Below, one piece after another: positions 52,273 to 64,000 of a stretch of DNA of 64,000 nucleotides (positions within the stretch are counted from its first letter, which is position 1; every line of letters starts with the position of its first letter). The notes under the pieces are model-generated. The model was not told the origin of the DNA. It saw nothing but the letters and a program-made list of their open reading frames with translations, and made no database searches. The position numbers and the translations under genes were made by a program. Source of the DNA: Primula veris. Taxonomy: Eukaryota; Streptophyta; Magnoliopsida; Ericales; Primulaceae. The DNA is taken from NCBI GenBank assembly GCA_963682055.1, contig OY821740.1, forward strand, positions 37,778,795 through 37,842,794. The letters run 5' to 3'.

Positions 52273-55200
52273 GTATATATCTTAACGATATCTATATAAG
52301 ACAATTAATATTTTGTTAACATCACGTGTATTGATTGCAGATAATAATATGATATTAAATAATGATAGATGTTTATTTGATAAGTATAGATCTCATTAGT
52401 TATTGTTGTCCACTTAATTACTTATAATAATGAAAAGTTATGAAATTTTAATGAAACTGTCTTTTCTTAAGACATTATCAGATCATTACGATTATACTCG
52501 CCTTATACGCTTTATTGAATAAATTGGTGTCGTCGTAGTACATGGAAGGAATCATACTCTCAAGTAGTATGGAACCGCCATGACTCTCATCACCGATTTG
52601 TTTAGTAAATTGTCTCATAAATCTATTTGTGCACTGATGATTGATTATGAAATCACGATATGAAATTATGATATGGACCAAGTGGGAGAATTTAAGAATT
52701 ATTTATAATTCTTATATAAATATTAATTCAGTAAACATAGAATAAATATTTCTCATTAATGTGGTCCGTATACATTCCATTAGTTATGTAATTTATAATT
52801 TAAACATAAATTTTTGAGTTAAGAAACTCTATATTTCCATCATAATGATCGGTTGAGATAGATTCTACTTTGATGGACGGTAAAGATCGAAAGTATATGA
52901 AGAGTTTTGGGTCCTCCTCCTAGCTATATAAATGACACAATACCATCTCAATTTGTGTCAAATACACACACATAAACAACACATAAAGTAGTGTAGTGAT
53001 AGGAAAAGAAGAAGAAAGCAAGTCTCTACTCCGACGATCTACCTTCGCAATCCGAACTTAACTCTTAAGTCCCCAGCTCACCGTACTTCCGCATAGCTTA
53101 ATGTATGTGTTTCGATATACCTTTATATGTTATAATATATATGATCATTATATAGAAAATATGATAGATAGTTATGTTAATAAAGTTTCTAACATAATAA
53201 TATAAGTTGTAATTAATTTACATATATAAGAGTAGATTAAATTTTGTAATAGATTTAAAAAAAACCGTATAAATAAACATTTCCCTTGTTTAGATTTAAG
53301 AAAGAAACTAAGTGCTATATCATTGATTTCACTTTACCCTTTCAATATTTCTTAAATCTTTAATAATCAAATATAATTACATGTGTAAGTATTGATTTCT
53401 TACAATATGATACACTTCATGTTAGTTTCTATATATAATTGCGTATTCCAGGGAAACAAAATAACAATATTTTAGGTCGGTATCATTTTATATAAACAAT
53501 AAATGTACAAATCTTGTTACAACTAAAACCCTAAAAAGATGTAGGAAAACAGATCAGACTTAAATGGCAAAGGGGGCATCTATTGCTGGTAGGGATGGGA
53601 TATTCGGTTCCGGTTTGATGTTTTTGGTTGTGAAACCAAACCAAAACATTTCGTTTTTATTACAGATGTATTTTTTCAAATACATTACACAATATATAAA
53701 AACACTAGTCATAGTCTGTACAAGTTCAAAATTGCAAAAGTTTAATAAAGAAAACCAAATTGTGAAGAAACACAATTAAGTTAGTAACATTCATAGGTGA
53801 TAATTTTAAAAAAATGATGATTAAATAAAATACAAATAAAAACCCGAATTTAGAATCGTTGGTTATAAATGTTTCCAGAAAGTAGTTTTTGAATCAAGTA
53901 TACAATATAAAGGAATTTGTGCATGGTATCAAACCGATTAAAAAAAAAGCAATTTATGAAACAATATTTTTTAGTATTTTGGTTTTCTGATTCGGTTATT
54001 TTTCCCTTTTGAAATCGTAAACTGAAACCGAAATTGTGCCTTGGTTTCATTTTGAGTTTCACTCCGTATTACTAAAACACTAACACCCATTATATGTTTT
54101 AAATTAATTCTTTTTTAAATAGTGGATTAGCACCTTAAAATATTTTTTGTTTGAAATTCAACAGCCGACGTCAAGAGTCCTAGCTCCGCCACTTCTAGCT
54201 AGTATTGGGATCTTGACACTTTCTAGACATGTTCATCAAAAATAATTTAGAAACAATTTATTGAAAGAATGTGAACATAAAATCTTAAACACAGGAATAG
54301 AAAAACAATGGAACACAAGAACAAAACACACCATCTTTGTTAACGAGTTTCACCCAACATAAGTTATGTCCCCCGACCACTGCATTTGGCCTTTGTATAC
54401 ATTATAAAGAGGATACTAATGTGATATTTGATTACACAAAAGCTATAAATCTCTGACACTATACGAATGAACTCTGTCCACTACAATATAATCTCTCAAT
54501 TTTGTTATACAAAAGTATGAAAAAGCAAGGGTTATATATATAGTCCAATAGGACGTCTAACACCTAATAAGATGATGTGAAATTTTTATAGTATATAACC
54601 AAAATAATATTTGGCTGCACAACTGAATTAAGATGATGTGAGATAATTAATCGAAAAATCCAAAATCACATTGAGCTTGACTACTCAAAAGTTGGTTCCA
54701 TTGAGATGATACATCCGGATTAGTTTCTGATTGTTTTTAATTTTAGATAAATTCACGTCGACAATCACGTTAAGATTATCACGGTTGGATTCAAATTGTG
54801 CGAGTATTCTTGAATTTGAGTGGTGGTTCATTATATAATCACTTCATATGTTTACAACATCATATTTATGGCGTTTTTTTTTTTTTATTTTTTTTATTTA
54901 TGATGTAAAAAGCCATTTTAACAATTCTATATTATTACTAATGAAATTATGGTTCTTCCCAATAATTTATATATATAAAAACTTCATAATTATTGTACTG
55001 GTCGCATATACTCATATATAGTCATACTATATTCTTACTGGTTAGCATTTTTTGAGCTCAATTAAATTCATCACTTGTTTATCATAATGAAGTTTGTTTT
55101 TTAAATAATTGGTGGGAAATATCCACTTTTTATTTAATTTTATTTATAGATGGAGAAAAATAATATTATTATGAAGTTTTAATTGTAACTAATTTGCATA

Positions 55201-55734
55201 AATAACCGTTGCGCATCCATAAAATCATAACTTTTTTTTTGTTTTTGTTTTGAACAGAAGGGCAACTTAGAAAAATCATACAAGTTGGCACGATTATCAA
55301 AGCAGGTAATCCCTATTATGATTGTTCATTTATTCATGCATGTTCAAATAGACACACACATCCGATATAGTTTATCTTGAAGGTGTCCAATTATGCTACA
55401 TTGATATATATTAATTATTAGACCCAAAACATATTTAAGGGGTTTGATGAAAGTAATCACTTTCTCTATTGTTTATAAAGTATTCACACGTGTTGCAACT
55501 TCTTTGCATACACCATGTGAGAAATTTAACCAGTTATTCCAACTCAAATGATTGCTTCTCAAACCTGCCTTGAAAATAAATTTCCTGATAATGGCATTAG
55601 AGACAGGGCAGTTATAAAAGAGGTGATATTATTGCGAGGGAATAAAACTGCATTTGGGTATATTACCTTTGAACCAGATGCATTTGTGCCAACTGACAGT
55701 GTTTTTCTTTTTTCTAATGTTTAGTGATTGGCGC

Positions 55735-58700
55735 TGATAAACAATTTTGGAGCGATAGTCAATGTGAAGCAAATAAATTAAATGATGTTATTCTATAATA
55801 TGATGTAAGGGAGATGTGCCTTATAAGGCATGATTGACAAATTGGTCATACTTTGTTATGCTTTTCTATGAAGGGGTGGGTCGAGCATACATATAAAGTC
55901 ATGAAGAAATGAAGGGGTAGGCATACATATGTATCAGCCAGTGTTCTAAAATGCGTACCGATGGGTAAATTAGGCGACGTGTAAACGGTAGACAGAGTCT
56001 ATCACCATAGGTCCATAACAGATTACGTATGATTAGACGAAATTAATTAGTTGGTGTTTAACGAAATTAGCCGTGATTAATTAGACGCTAGGCAGCAAAC
56101 TTTTGCCTAAATTCCGCCTTACCCCTTTTAAATTAGTGGACTATCAACCCATGTCTATATACTTAGTGAAAGAGATAGGGAATTGAAATATTAGGAGGTC
56201 ATGCGGTGGCTAGTTTCATTTTGTACCCCGTATACTTTAGCTCAGGCTGCAACATAACATCAAGTCAAGTAGAATCTGTTAGTATATGTTAGGTTATGTT
56301 TTGACTAATAAAAACCGGGGATAAAATAATTGCTATGTATTTTGATCAAAATATTAAAATTTTTGTGTTTTTTCCCGCACCCCCATTCTGTAAAATAACT
56401 TCATATAATATATATAAATTTTTTTTATATAAAATATCAGCCACTATTTCATAATTCTGATTCCGTCAATAGATACTACTTATAGTCATTAGAGTCGGCG
56501 AATTGAGTTGGGTTCAGTTTTTAGAGAGAACGTAAACCAAACGTATTTAACTTCATCGGTTCTGTTTGAGGAAAACTAAGATTAAAAGCCAAAACAAAAC
56601 AATTGCAATTAATAAAGTCACTACAGTTTGCTTCGACTTGGTTTGGACCGTTTGAAATTTAACTAATATTGCTTAATCAGAAATTAAAAAAATGGACTAA
56701 CCTTCAATAATATAACATGTTAATGAAACATAAACGAATGAATACAGCAAGCATTAATTATAATTTAAACAAATTCATCACATCAACATACAGTTTACAG
56801 AAATAACAAAAGGCCCAAGTTTCAAAGCAACATCTTCTAACATGCATGTCAAAATATTGACAATTTATAACTAATTATAAATTATCGATGGGTCCGGTTT
56901 GGTTTTAAACACGTGAAACCACAAAAAGTCCCAATTAAACCGGTTTTAAAAACGTTAAATAAAAAAAAAAGCAATAAACCGAACCAATTAATTCAGTTTT
57001 TAAAAGTTTAAATCAAGCCAAACCGAGCACTAATTGTTTTGATTCGGTGTTTGATCGGCTCGATTTGGACGTACTAATCGACTTTTATTCTCCTATAGTG
57101 TAATTCCTATCCGTTGTTCTAGATGCAGTTTTGCAGTAAGGTTACAAGTGGGGTTGGAACTGCAGTTTGAACCAAGTGTATAAGGTTTCAAGTGAGGTTG
57201 GAACTGCGGTTGGAACCAAGTGTATTAATGGACAGAAACTGTTTTAAAATTAAATGTACTTGGAAATAATTCACACGCACATTTAACAACGGAGTTCACC
57301 TAACTAGGCTACGTCTCCGGGGCACTTACCCAGATTATGATATTATAAAAAGCTTACAATATATGACTCAAGTCTTAATGAAAAACTTAGACTCCCTCTA
57401 TGTTTTTCTGCCTATCACTATATTGCTCCTACTCTATAACTATCACTTATAAATCAATGGCATCCCACCATTGTTTTTCTTTTTAAAGCTCACGTGTATT
57501 CTCTCTAGAAAATAAGTTCTTTATAATTTAGAACACACAACTTTACAAGCTTAAGTTACTAAGTATATAAACAAGTAAAAACAATCTTCTATCTTCAATA
57601 TCTTTTGATTGCTTTTGACTTGGTTGATTAGCTTCAATCTCTCCAAGTATCACGAGATTCTTCAGCATGGATTGACTCTAATCATCTTTGATTAACACCT
57701 GTTTAGTAACACACTTGAAAGTAGGAGTTAATCTTTTCCTTTGAAAGGAAACATATAAAGATATGATCTCTTAAAGATAATATCTTTTCATAAACATATG
57801 AAACATTTAACTCCACATATCAATCAATCTTTATACATATCTTTACTGAATATTATAAGAATCAAAAGATTGAATCAAGTGATAAGGACAAGCATAAGAA
57901 TAGAGATATATAAATTAAAAGGAAACATAACCTTATAAACTAATCTCTTTATATCTTTTATAAACATCTTTCCTTAACACATTAGTATTCTCAATAAACA
58001 CATATACACGTTTAAGACTTTATGAGAATTTATCCTACATACTTTAAAACAAATGATTAGCATTAAACAATTAGTAATGTAGAATAATAAAACAAGACAG
58101 AATTCTGTTTTAACAGCAGGTTGAACTGTGGTTGCAACTGAGGTTGCAACTGGTACTTGAAACCTTTCACCACAGGTTGTAACTAAGGTTGCAACCAGTA
58201 CTTGAAACCTAATACTACTAACTTAGTAGGTTGTAACTGAGGTTGCAACTGGTACTTGGAACCTGTCAATCCTGTCTTAGTTCTTAATAACAGTTAGGAT
58301 TTATTTAGTAAAAACCAATAGACAATTAACAATATTTAGACCAGAAATCTGGTCCTAACATATAGTACTAAGCATTGACAAAAAGTAATAATTGGTGTAT
58401 TTCCTAAGCATTTTTTTTGAGAAAGTTGTGATTTGAGTAATTAAACTGTTGTATTCATGAAAAAACACAAGAGGCGGTTGGTCTATGATGTAAAATTCCA
58501 TGAGATGGCCACCCTTTGGTCTCTTTCAGTTGTTCATTACTACACAATAAGGAGATGGGTCTTGATCTTCTTTTCCTTGCAATAACTTTATTAGCTTGTA
58601 TTTTGCTTGATACCAAAATAAGAATAATGTCCCAATGTTGCACACACACATTACACACGCTAACAAAAGTTCACCAAATTAATTAATTTTGGTTACTATT

Positions 58701-61700
58701 TTGGGGATTTTCCTACTTCTCCAAAAATAGAAATAAATAAGTATTGCAGCAATCACACAGTGTTTTTTAGTAAAAGGCGAAAGAATAGTTTATTTTGTGC
58801 TTGCTACGTACATGGTTGCGTAGGTTCACCTATGTAAATGGGAGATTCACTAGCTAGAGTTTATGTCGCCCGATGTATCGTTGATAGTACTAGTTAGAAT
58901 GGACAATATAGTAATTTTTTTAGACAACTCCAGAGACCTCCGATTTCGAGAAAACCCTAAAACTAGTTAAAAAAATAACTTCTACCGAGAGCTAGCTACC
59001 TTTTCAGATATATCTTTTTAAAAAATAAAATTTTCAAATACTTTCTACTAGTCCTCAACGAGCATAAAATAATGGGACGTAAATGCGTGGGAAAGTTGAG
59101 ACACAATTTAAGAAATAATCAAATTTCTTCTTATATGAATAATATCCTCACCAAACATTGTCTTAATCCATAAAACGGTTTATTGCAAAATGGTGTCCCA
59201 ATACAAACTTTGTCTTGATACAAACAGTGTTCTGGTCAATGTTTATAACGTCTACTTTTGAAAAAGTACAAGATTTAAAAAATAAAAACTTCTATGAGAT
59301 ATTCAGATTATTGGGTATTTTGGTCAACTTTCGTCAAAATTATTTATTTAAATTGGATTGCGTAGATCTGGTAATGCAAACAAATTTAAAAGAAAAACAT
59401 CTCTACCGCAATATTAGAGACGAAATATGTTGCTTTTTAAAGTACGTTTCTTAAAAACTCAACTATTTTATTACGTTTTTTTGGCAAGTACGTAATATCA
59501 TTAACCGGAAAAAGGAAAGCATAAATGAGATTTAAGGTCATCAACTTGAAAGTAAATAAAATCTACATCTACGGTTATTCTAGTCATAGGGTGGAGAAAA
59601 CAATTTTTAAAACATTTAAGATTCAAAGAATCAAATAATTAAAGTTATGCAGTCACAAATAATCTACCTTGTAATAAAACAAAGTCCTTGAAATCACATC
59701 AATTGCATTTAATTTTTGACAAATTAATATGTATTTATTACTCATTTATTTTCTTTGTATGTATAAGATTCCTTTAATCCTATGTATATATATTTTGATG
59801 CAATTAAACTATTTACCCAGATCATCTCTCTCTCTTTCTGGACGTCGGCCTAACCCTTGGTAAGATAATTCCATCTGTTGATTTTGAAGTTTATACAGCT
59901 TGATAAGAGTAGATTAAATTTTGTAATAGATTAAAAAAAAAACCTTATAAATAAACATTTCCCTTGTTTAAGATTTAAAGGAAACTAAGTATAATCATAT
60001 ATAATTACATGTGTAAGTATTGATTTCTAACAGTATGATACACTTACTCCATGCTAGTTTCTATATATAATTGCTTATGCCAGGGAAACCAAATAACAAT
60101 ATTTTAGGTCGGTATCATTTTATATAAACAATAATTGTATAAACCTTGTTACAACCAAAACCCTAAAAAGATGTAGGAAAACAGATCAAACTTAAATGGC
60201 AAAGGGGGAATCTATTGCAGGTAGGGATGGGATATTCGGTTCCGGCTTGATGTTTTTGGTTGTGAAACAAACCAAAACATTTCCTTTTTATTACAGATGT
60301 ATTTTTTCAAAAACATTACACAATATATAAAAACACTAGTCATAGTCTGTACAAGTTCGAAATTGCAAAAGTTTAATAAAGAAAATCAAATTGTGAAGGA
60401 AAACAATTAAGTTAGTAACATTCATTCATAGGTGATAATTAAATAAAATACAATGGTTATAAATTTTTATAGAAAGTAGTTTTTGAATTAAGTATACAAT
60501 ATAAAGGGATTTGTGCATGGTATCAAACCAATTAAAAAAAAGCAATTTATGAAACAATATTTTTAAGTATTTTGATTTTCTAGTTCGGTTATTTTTCACT
60601 TTTGAAATCGTAAACTGAAACCGAAATTGTATATTGCTTTCATTTTGAGTTTCACCCCGTATTACTTAAACACCGACACCCATTATATGTTTTAAATTAA
60701 TTCTTTTTTAAATTGTGGACTAGCATATTAAAATATTTTTTGTTTGAAATTCAACACCCGATGTCACGGAGTTCTAGCTCCGCCACTTCTAACTGGTATT
60801 GGGATCTTGACACTTTCTAGACCTGTTTATCAAAAATAATTTAGAAATAATTTATTGAAAGAATGTGAACATAAAATCTTAAACCCGGGAATAGAAAAAC
60901 AATGGAACGCAAGAACAAAACACATAATCTTTGTTAACGAGTTTCACCCAACATAAGTTATGTTCCCCGACCACTGCATTTGGCCTTTGTATACATTATA
61001 AAGAGGATACCAATGTGATATTTGGTTACACAAAAGCTATAAATCTCTGACACTTTACAAATGAACTCTCTCCCCTTCAATATAATCTCTCAATTTTGTT
61101 ATACAAAAGTATGAAAAAGCAAGGGTGTATATATATAAAATCCAATATTGCGTCTAACACCTAATAAGATGATGTGAAATTTTTATAGTATATACCCAAA
61201 ATAATATTTGGCTCCACAACTCAATTAAGATGATGTGAGATAATTAATCGAAAAATCCAAAATCACATTGAGCTTCACTACTCAAAAGTTGGTTCCATTG
61301 AGATGATACATCCGGATTAGTTTCTGATTGTTTTTAATTGTAGATAAATTCACTTCGACAATCACGTTAAGATTATCACGGTTGGATTCAAATTGTGCGA
61401 GTATTCTCGAATTTGAGTGGTTGTCTTCATGTATGTTTAAGTAAATATCTATTTTTATATCCTTATATAATCACTTCATATGTTTTCAACTTCATATTTA
61501 TTGCGTTTTTTTTTATTGATTTTTTGATATATGATGTAATAAGGTCATTTTAACAATTTTATATTATTACTAATGAAATAATGGGTCTTCACAATAATTT
61601 ATATATATAAAAACTTCATATTTATTGTTCTGGTCGCATATACTCATAGTCATACTATATTCTTATTGGTTAGCATTTTTTGAGCTCAATTAAATTGATC

Positions 61701-62150
61701 ACTTGTTTATCATAATGAAGTTTCTTTTATAAATAATTGGTGGGAAACATCCACTTTTTATTTAATTTTATGTATAAATGGAGAAAAATAATACCATTAT
61801 GAAATTTAATTGTAACTACTTTGCATAAATAACCTTTGGGTATCCATAAAATCATAACTTTTTTTGTTTTTTGTTTTGAACAGAAGGGCAACTTAGAAAA
61901 GTCATACAAGCTAGCACGATTATCAAAGAAGGTAATCCCTATTATGATTGTTCATTAATTCATGCATGTTCAAATAGACACACACATCCGATATAGTTTA
62001 TCTTTATCCTCGGTGTTCAATTATGCTAGATTGATATATATTAATTATGAGACCCAAAACACAAATTTAGGGGTTTGATGAAATTAATCACTTTCCTTGT
62101 TGTTTATAAAATATTCACAGGTGTTGCAACTTCTTTGCATACACCATCTG
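55735..62150. repeat. tandem segmental duplication, copy 2
   Basis: Direct repeat of copy 1, starting at ACAATTTTGGAGCGATAGTC and ending around CTTTGCATACACCAT (62140s; same at about 55505 in copy 1). It has one insertion of its own, the solo LTR at 57099-58360. About 220 bases of unique sequence (55517-55734) separate the two copies. Confidence 0.92.
57099..58360 (-). mobile_element. solo LTR in duplication copy 2, same family as 20318-21608
   Basis: A 1262-base element in minus orientation: minus-strand start TGTTAGGACCAGATTTCTGG, end GGATAGGAATTACA. It is flanked by TATAG (57094-57098 and 58361-58365). Copy 1 of the duplication has an uninterrupted, slightly changed site at about 46830-46845. 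It shares nearly the whole sequence of the LTR in the decarboxylase pseudogene, with length differences in the GGTTGCAACTGGTACTTG-type subrepeats. Confidence 0.95.
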
Positions 62151-63274
62151 ATAGAGGGCTGCTCACTTCTATACCACTACTCTTGTTAATCCTTCATACC
62201 TATAATGTTTTGTAGCCACATGTCCCATTAGAAAATCAACGGTGAAATATGTACTTGTATCAAAATATTGTGTAGACCAACTCGTTGCAACATTAAATTC
62301 ATATATTTTGGGTTAACTTGAACTTTTTGTATAAAGATAAAATATAGACTTACATATATAGGGAAATTATTTCAAATTAATTAATGACAAATTATATAGA
62401 TTTAGATGTAACTATAACTTGTTTTATATTGTAATAGACTACAAAATGGGAAGTCCCCGTGACACCCCTACGTTTTATGTATTCATGGTTTTTGGGTTAA
62501 AAATTTGTAAATACATTTTTTTTAAAGTGTTTATTCTCGAAAATCTGTAAAATTTGGATTTATATATTTTTTGGCATTTATTTGGTATTACTTTCCGATA
62601 AATTATCAGATAAACAATTAAACAATAAATGCCAACTTGCATAATATTATTCTTAAAGAGAAAAAAGTTGTAACAGTTTTATTTAAAATATAAATAAAAT
62701 CATTCTTGTGTAAGGTAGAATTAACAATAAAATATAATTTTTATTTTCTGCCTTTGTGTTTTAGTGAGTATATATTGAGAAATATTTCAACGTATGACCA
62801 TGAATAAATAAAGAAATAGAGATCCCACCGTTAAATGGTATAGTGAGACACATGACAATATAAAATTAATTGTATGAAAGATTAAGCAGAATAGAGGTAT
62901 AGAGTTGAGCATCCCTCCCATATGATATCCATTATATCTCCCCATCCCCACCACACAAACACATATGTTTTGTATACATTTTTTTTTTAATTCAAGCACC
63001 ACTCATTATGCAATCGTAACTTTGCATGCTTTAATGTGTATATCCTCGACTTAACTCTTTTCCTCATAACTTACTAAAAGTGATTTAGGAATGTGAGATA
63101 TATAGGATCATATGACTGTAGTACGTTTTATTTTAAACACAGCCAACATTTTAATCCGCTAAATACAGGGATCAGACCCATATTACAAGCTAAAATCTTA
63201 AAATAGAAACAAATTACAGAAAAACATGTATTTATAGCTGGAAAGAAAATACGACCATTACAGAAAGAAAGAAA
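62151..63274. other. intergenic, no gene recognised
   Basis: AT-rich sequence between the duplication and the LINE remnant. The 71-codon minus-strand frame at 62787-63002 has no recognisable motif. Confidence 0.5.
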
Positions 63275-64000
63275 CTAGCTTTTTTCCTGATGCACTAGCA
63301 TATTGTATGAGCACAGTTGTGCTCTCACAACTTTAAGTAGCTTACTTTCCTCAAATATAGTGAAATTTTTTCTCTTCAATCTTGAGCCAGCCAAACAGTC
63401 GGAAACCATATTTTGATCTCTATAAACGTGCATCACATCTTGAATTACCCACTCTTTAAGCATTAAAATCTCTTCCCAAATATTGAGCAAACCAACATGC
63501 AGAGAAATATTACTCTTAAGTCCATTAACCAAAATTAGAGTATCATATTCTACAGAAATATCAGCAAGTCCCATACTATAGCAAATCTGTAATCCCACTA
63601 AAACACCTCTTGCTTCTGTAAGTAAGCTAGAAAATTCGACCACTGTAAATGCATAAGCAAAAATTACTCTACCTTATCGTCTCTTAAAACTCCTCCAATA
63701 GCAGTTTGTTTTACCACTTCTAAACACAGCATCTGTGTTTAGTTTCAACCTCCCTTTTGGTGGCATAAGCCAGTTCACAAGAGTAACTCTTTTGTTTTTA
63801 ACAGGTTTAACTATAATACAAAAGGAATTAAGGGTTATATCATCTAAAATTTTCATTTTTTTATCTCTGGCACCATAATTACATTAATCTCCTTTTGCCA
63901 AATCTCCACCTTTTTAATCACTCTCCCCTTACTCATATCCTCATCATTATGCTTATAGTTCACTTTTCCCATCCATAGTTAACACATAATCAGATTAGGA
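63275..64000 (-). pseudogene. RNase H-like domain remnant of a plant LINE, runs off the window
   Basis: On the minus strand the sequence reads WLMPPKGRLKLNTDAVFRSGK (63700-63790), then after a frameshift AIGGVLRDDK, then after another frameshift FAYAFTVVEFSSLLTEARG, VLVGLQICYSMGLADISVEYD and HVYRDQNMVSDCLA, ending at 63275. This is the order of an RVT_3/RNase H-like domain (start NTDG, then GGVxRD, EAxA, D in VEYD), as found at the 3' end of many plant L1-type LINEs and in derived host proteins. The two frameshifts make it a relic. Upstream (63860-64000) the frame KKVEIWQKEI resembles the linker of such elements. The element presumably continues past 64000. Confidence 0.75.

Larger units (their letters stand above)
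48824..53222 (+). mobile_element. non-autonomous LTR retrotransposon, with two later insertions inside
   Basis: Two similar LTRs (48824-49329 and 52691-53222) share long blocks such as AATTATTTATAATTCTTATA, GATGGACGGTAAAGATCGAA and CGCATAGCTTAATGTATGT. The left one is followed by a primer-binding site TGGTATCAGAGC (49332-49343), complementary to initiator Met tRNA, and the right one is preceded by a polypurine tract AAGTGGGAGAA. Removing the nested solo LTR and pogo element leaves an interior of about 1.5 kb without gag, protease, integrase or reverse transcriptase motifs, so it would depend on enzymes from another element. Copy 2 of the duplication lacks it (site at about 59900). LTR ends are accurate to a few bases; the target duplication is not clean. 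Confidence 0.88.
45112..55516. repeat. tandem segmental duplication, copy 1
   Basis: Matches copy 2 (55735-62150) in direct orientation and the same order: 45112-48815 corresponds to 55735-59900, and 53226-55516 to 59905-62150. Without insertions the unit is about 5 kb. Copy 1 is longer because it carries a solo LTR (45790-46394), a MITE-like insertion (46878-47285) and an LTR element (48824-53222), none of which is in copy 2. No gene is recognised in the shared sequence; reading frames such as that at 53564 recur in both copies but are short and AT-driven. Confidence 0.92.

Overview
This is a stretch of AT-rich plant nuclear DNA, almost certainly from a dicot. The protein-coding genes have short exons with GT..AG introns. 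They belong to plant families: a group IId WRKY factor, an RD21-type cysteine protease with a granulin domain, a PLS-class PPR protein and an aromatic amino acid decarboxylase. The spaces between genes are filled with plant transposons (Stowaway, CACTA, Helitron, pogo, LINE and solo LTRs). No species can be named from the sequence alone.

Layout. 1-3.4 kb: no gene, but an element with long inverted repeats and a GC-rich core. 3.4-8.5 kb (minus): an eight-exon MPDU1/PQ-loop gene. 8.9-9.4 kb: decayed pogo element. 10.6-12.4 kb (minus): a two-exon Tyr/Pro-rich protein with a Stowaway MITE in its intron. 13.6-14.3 kb: 5'-truncated LINE. 15.5-18.6 kb: an intact intronless PPR gene (minus) enclosed by pieces of opposite-strand PPR copies. 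18.7-25.6 kb: a duplicated block, between whose arms lies an aromatic amino acid decarboxylase pseudogene (minus) cut by a solo LTR. 25.6-31.2 kb (minus): a five-exon RD21-like protease whose first intron carries a tandem array built from its own splice-donor junction. 31.2-40.9 kb: gene-free, with a CACTA MITE, a Helitron end, an orphan copy of the decarboxylase 5' flank and a W-box cluster. 40.9-43.9 kb (plus): a four-exon WRKY gene. 45.1-62.1 kb: two tandem copies of a non-coding segment of about 5 kb, each carrying its own insertions. 63.3-64 kb: LINE RNase H remnant.

Five genes appear intact (MPDU1, Tyr/Pro-rich, PPR, RD21-like, WRKY). All exon joins were worked out by hand, each junction keeps the reading frame, and predicted lengths match the families where a family is known. 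The genes do not form a pathway: ER glycosylation support, an unknown Pro-rich protein, organelle RNA processing, vacuolar proteolysis and defence transcription sit side by side. The strongest unusual structures are the splice-donor array in the protease intron, the nested inverted PPR copies, and the tandem duplication, in which each copy provides the empty site for insertions in the other.
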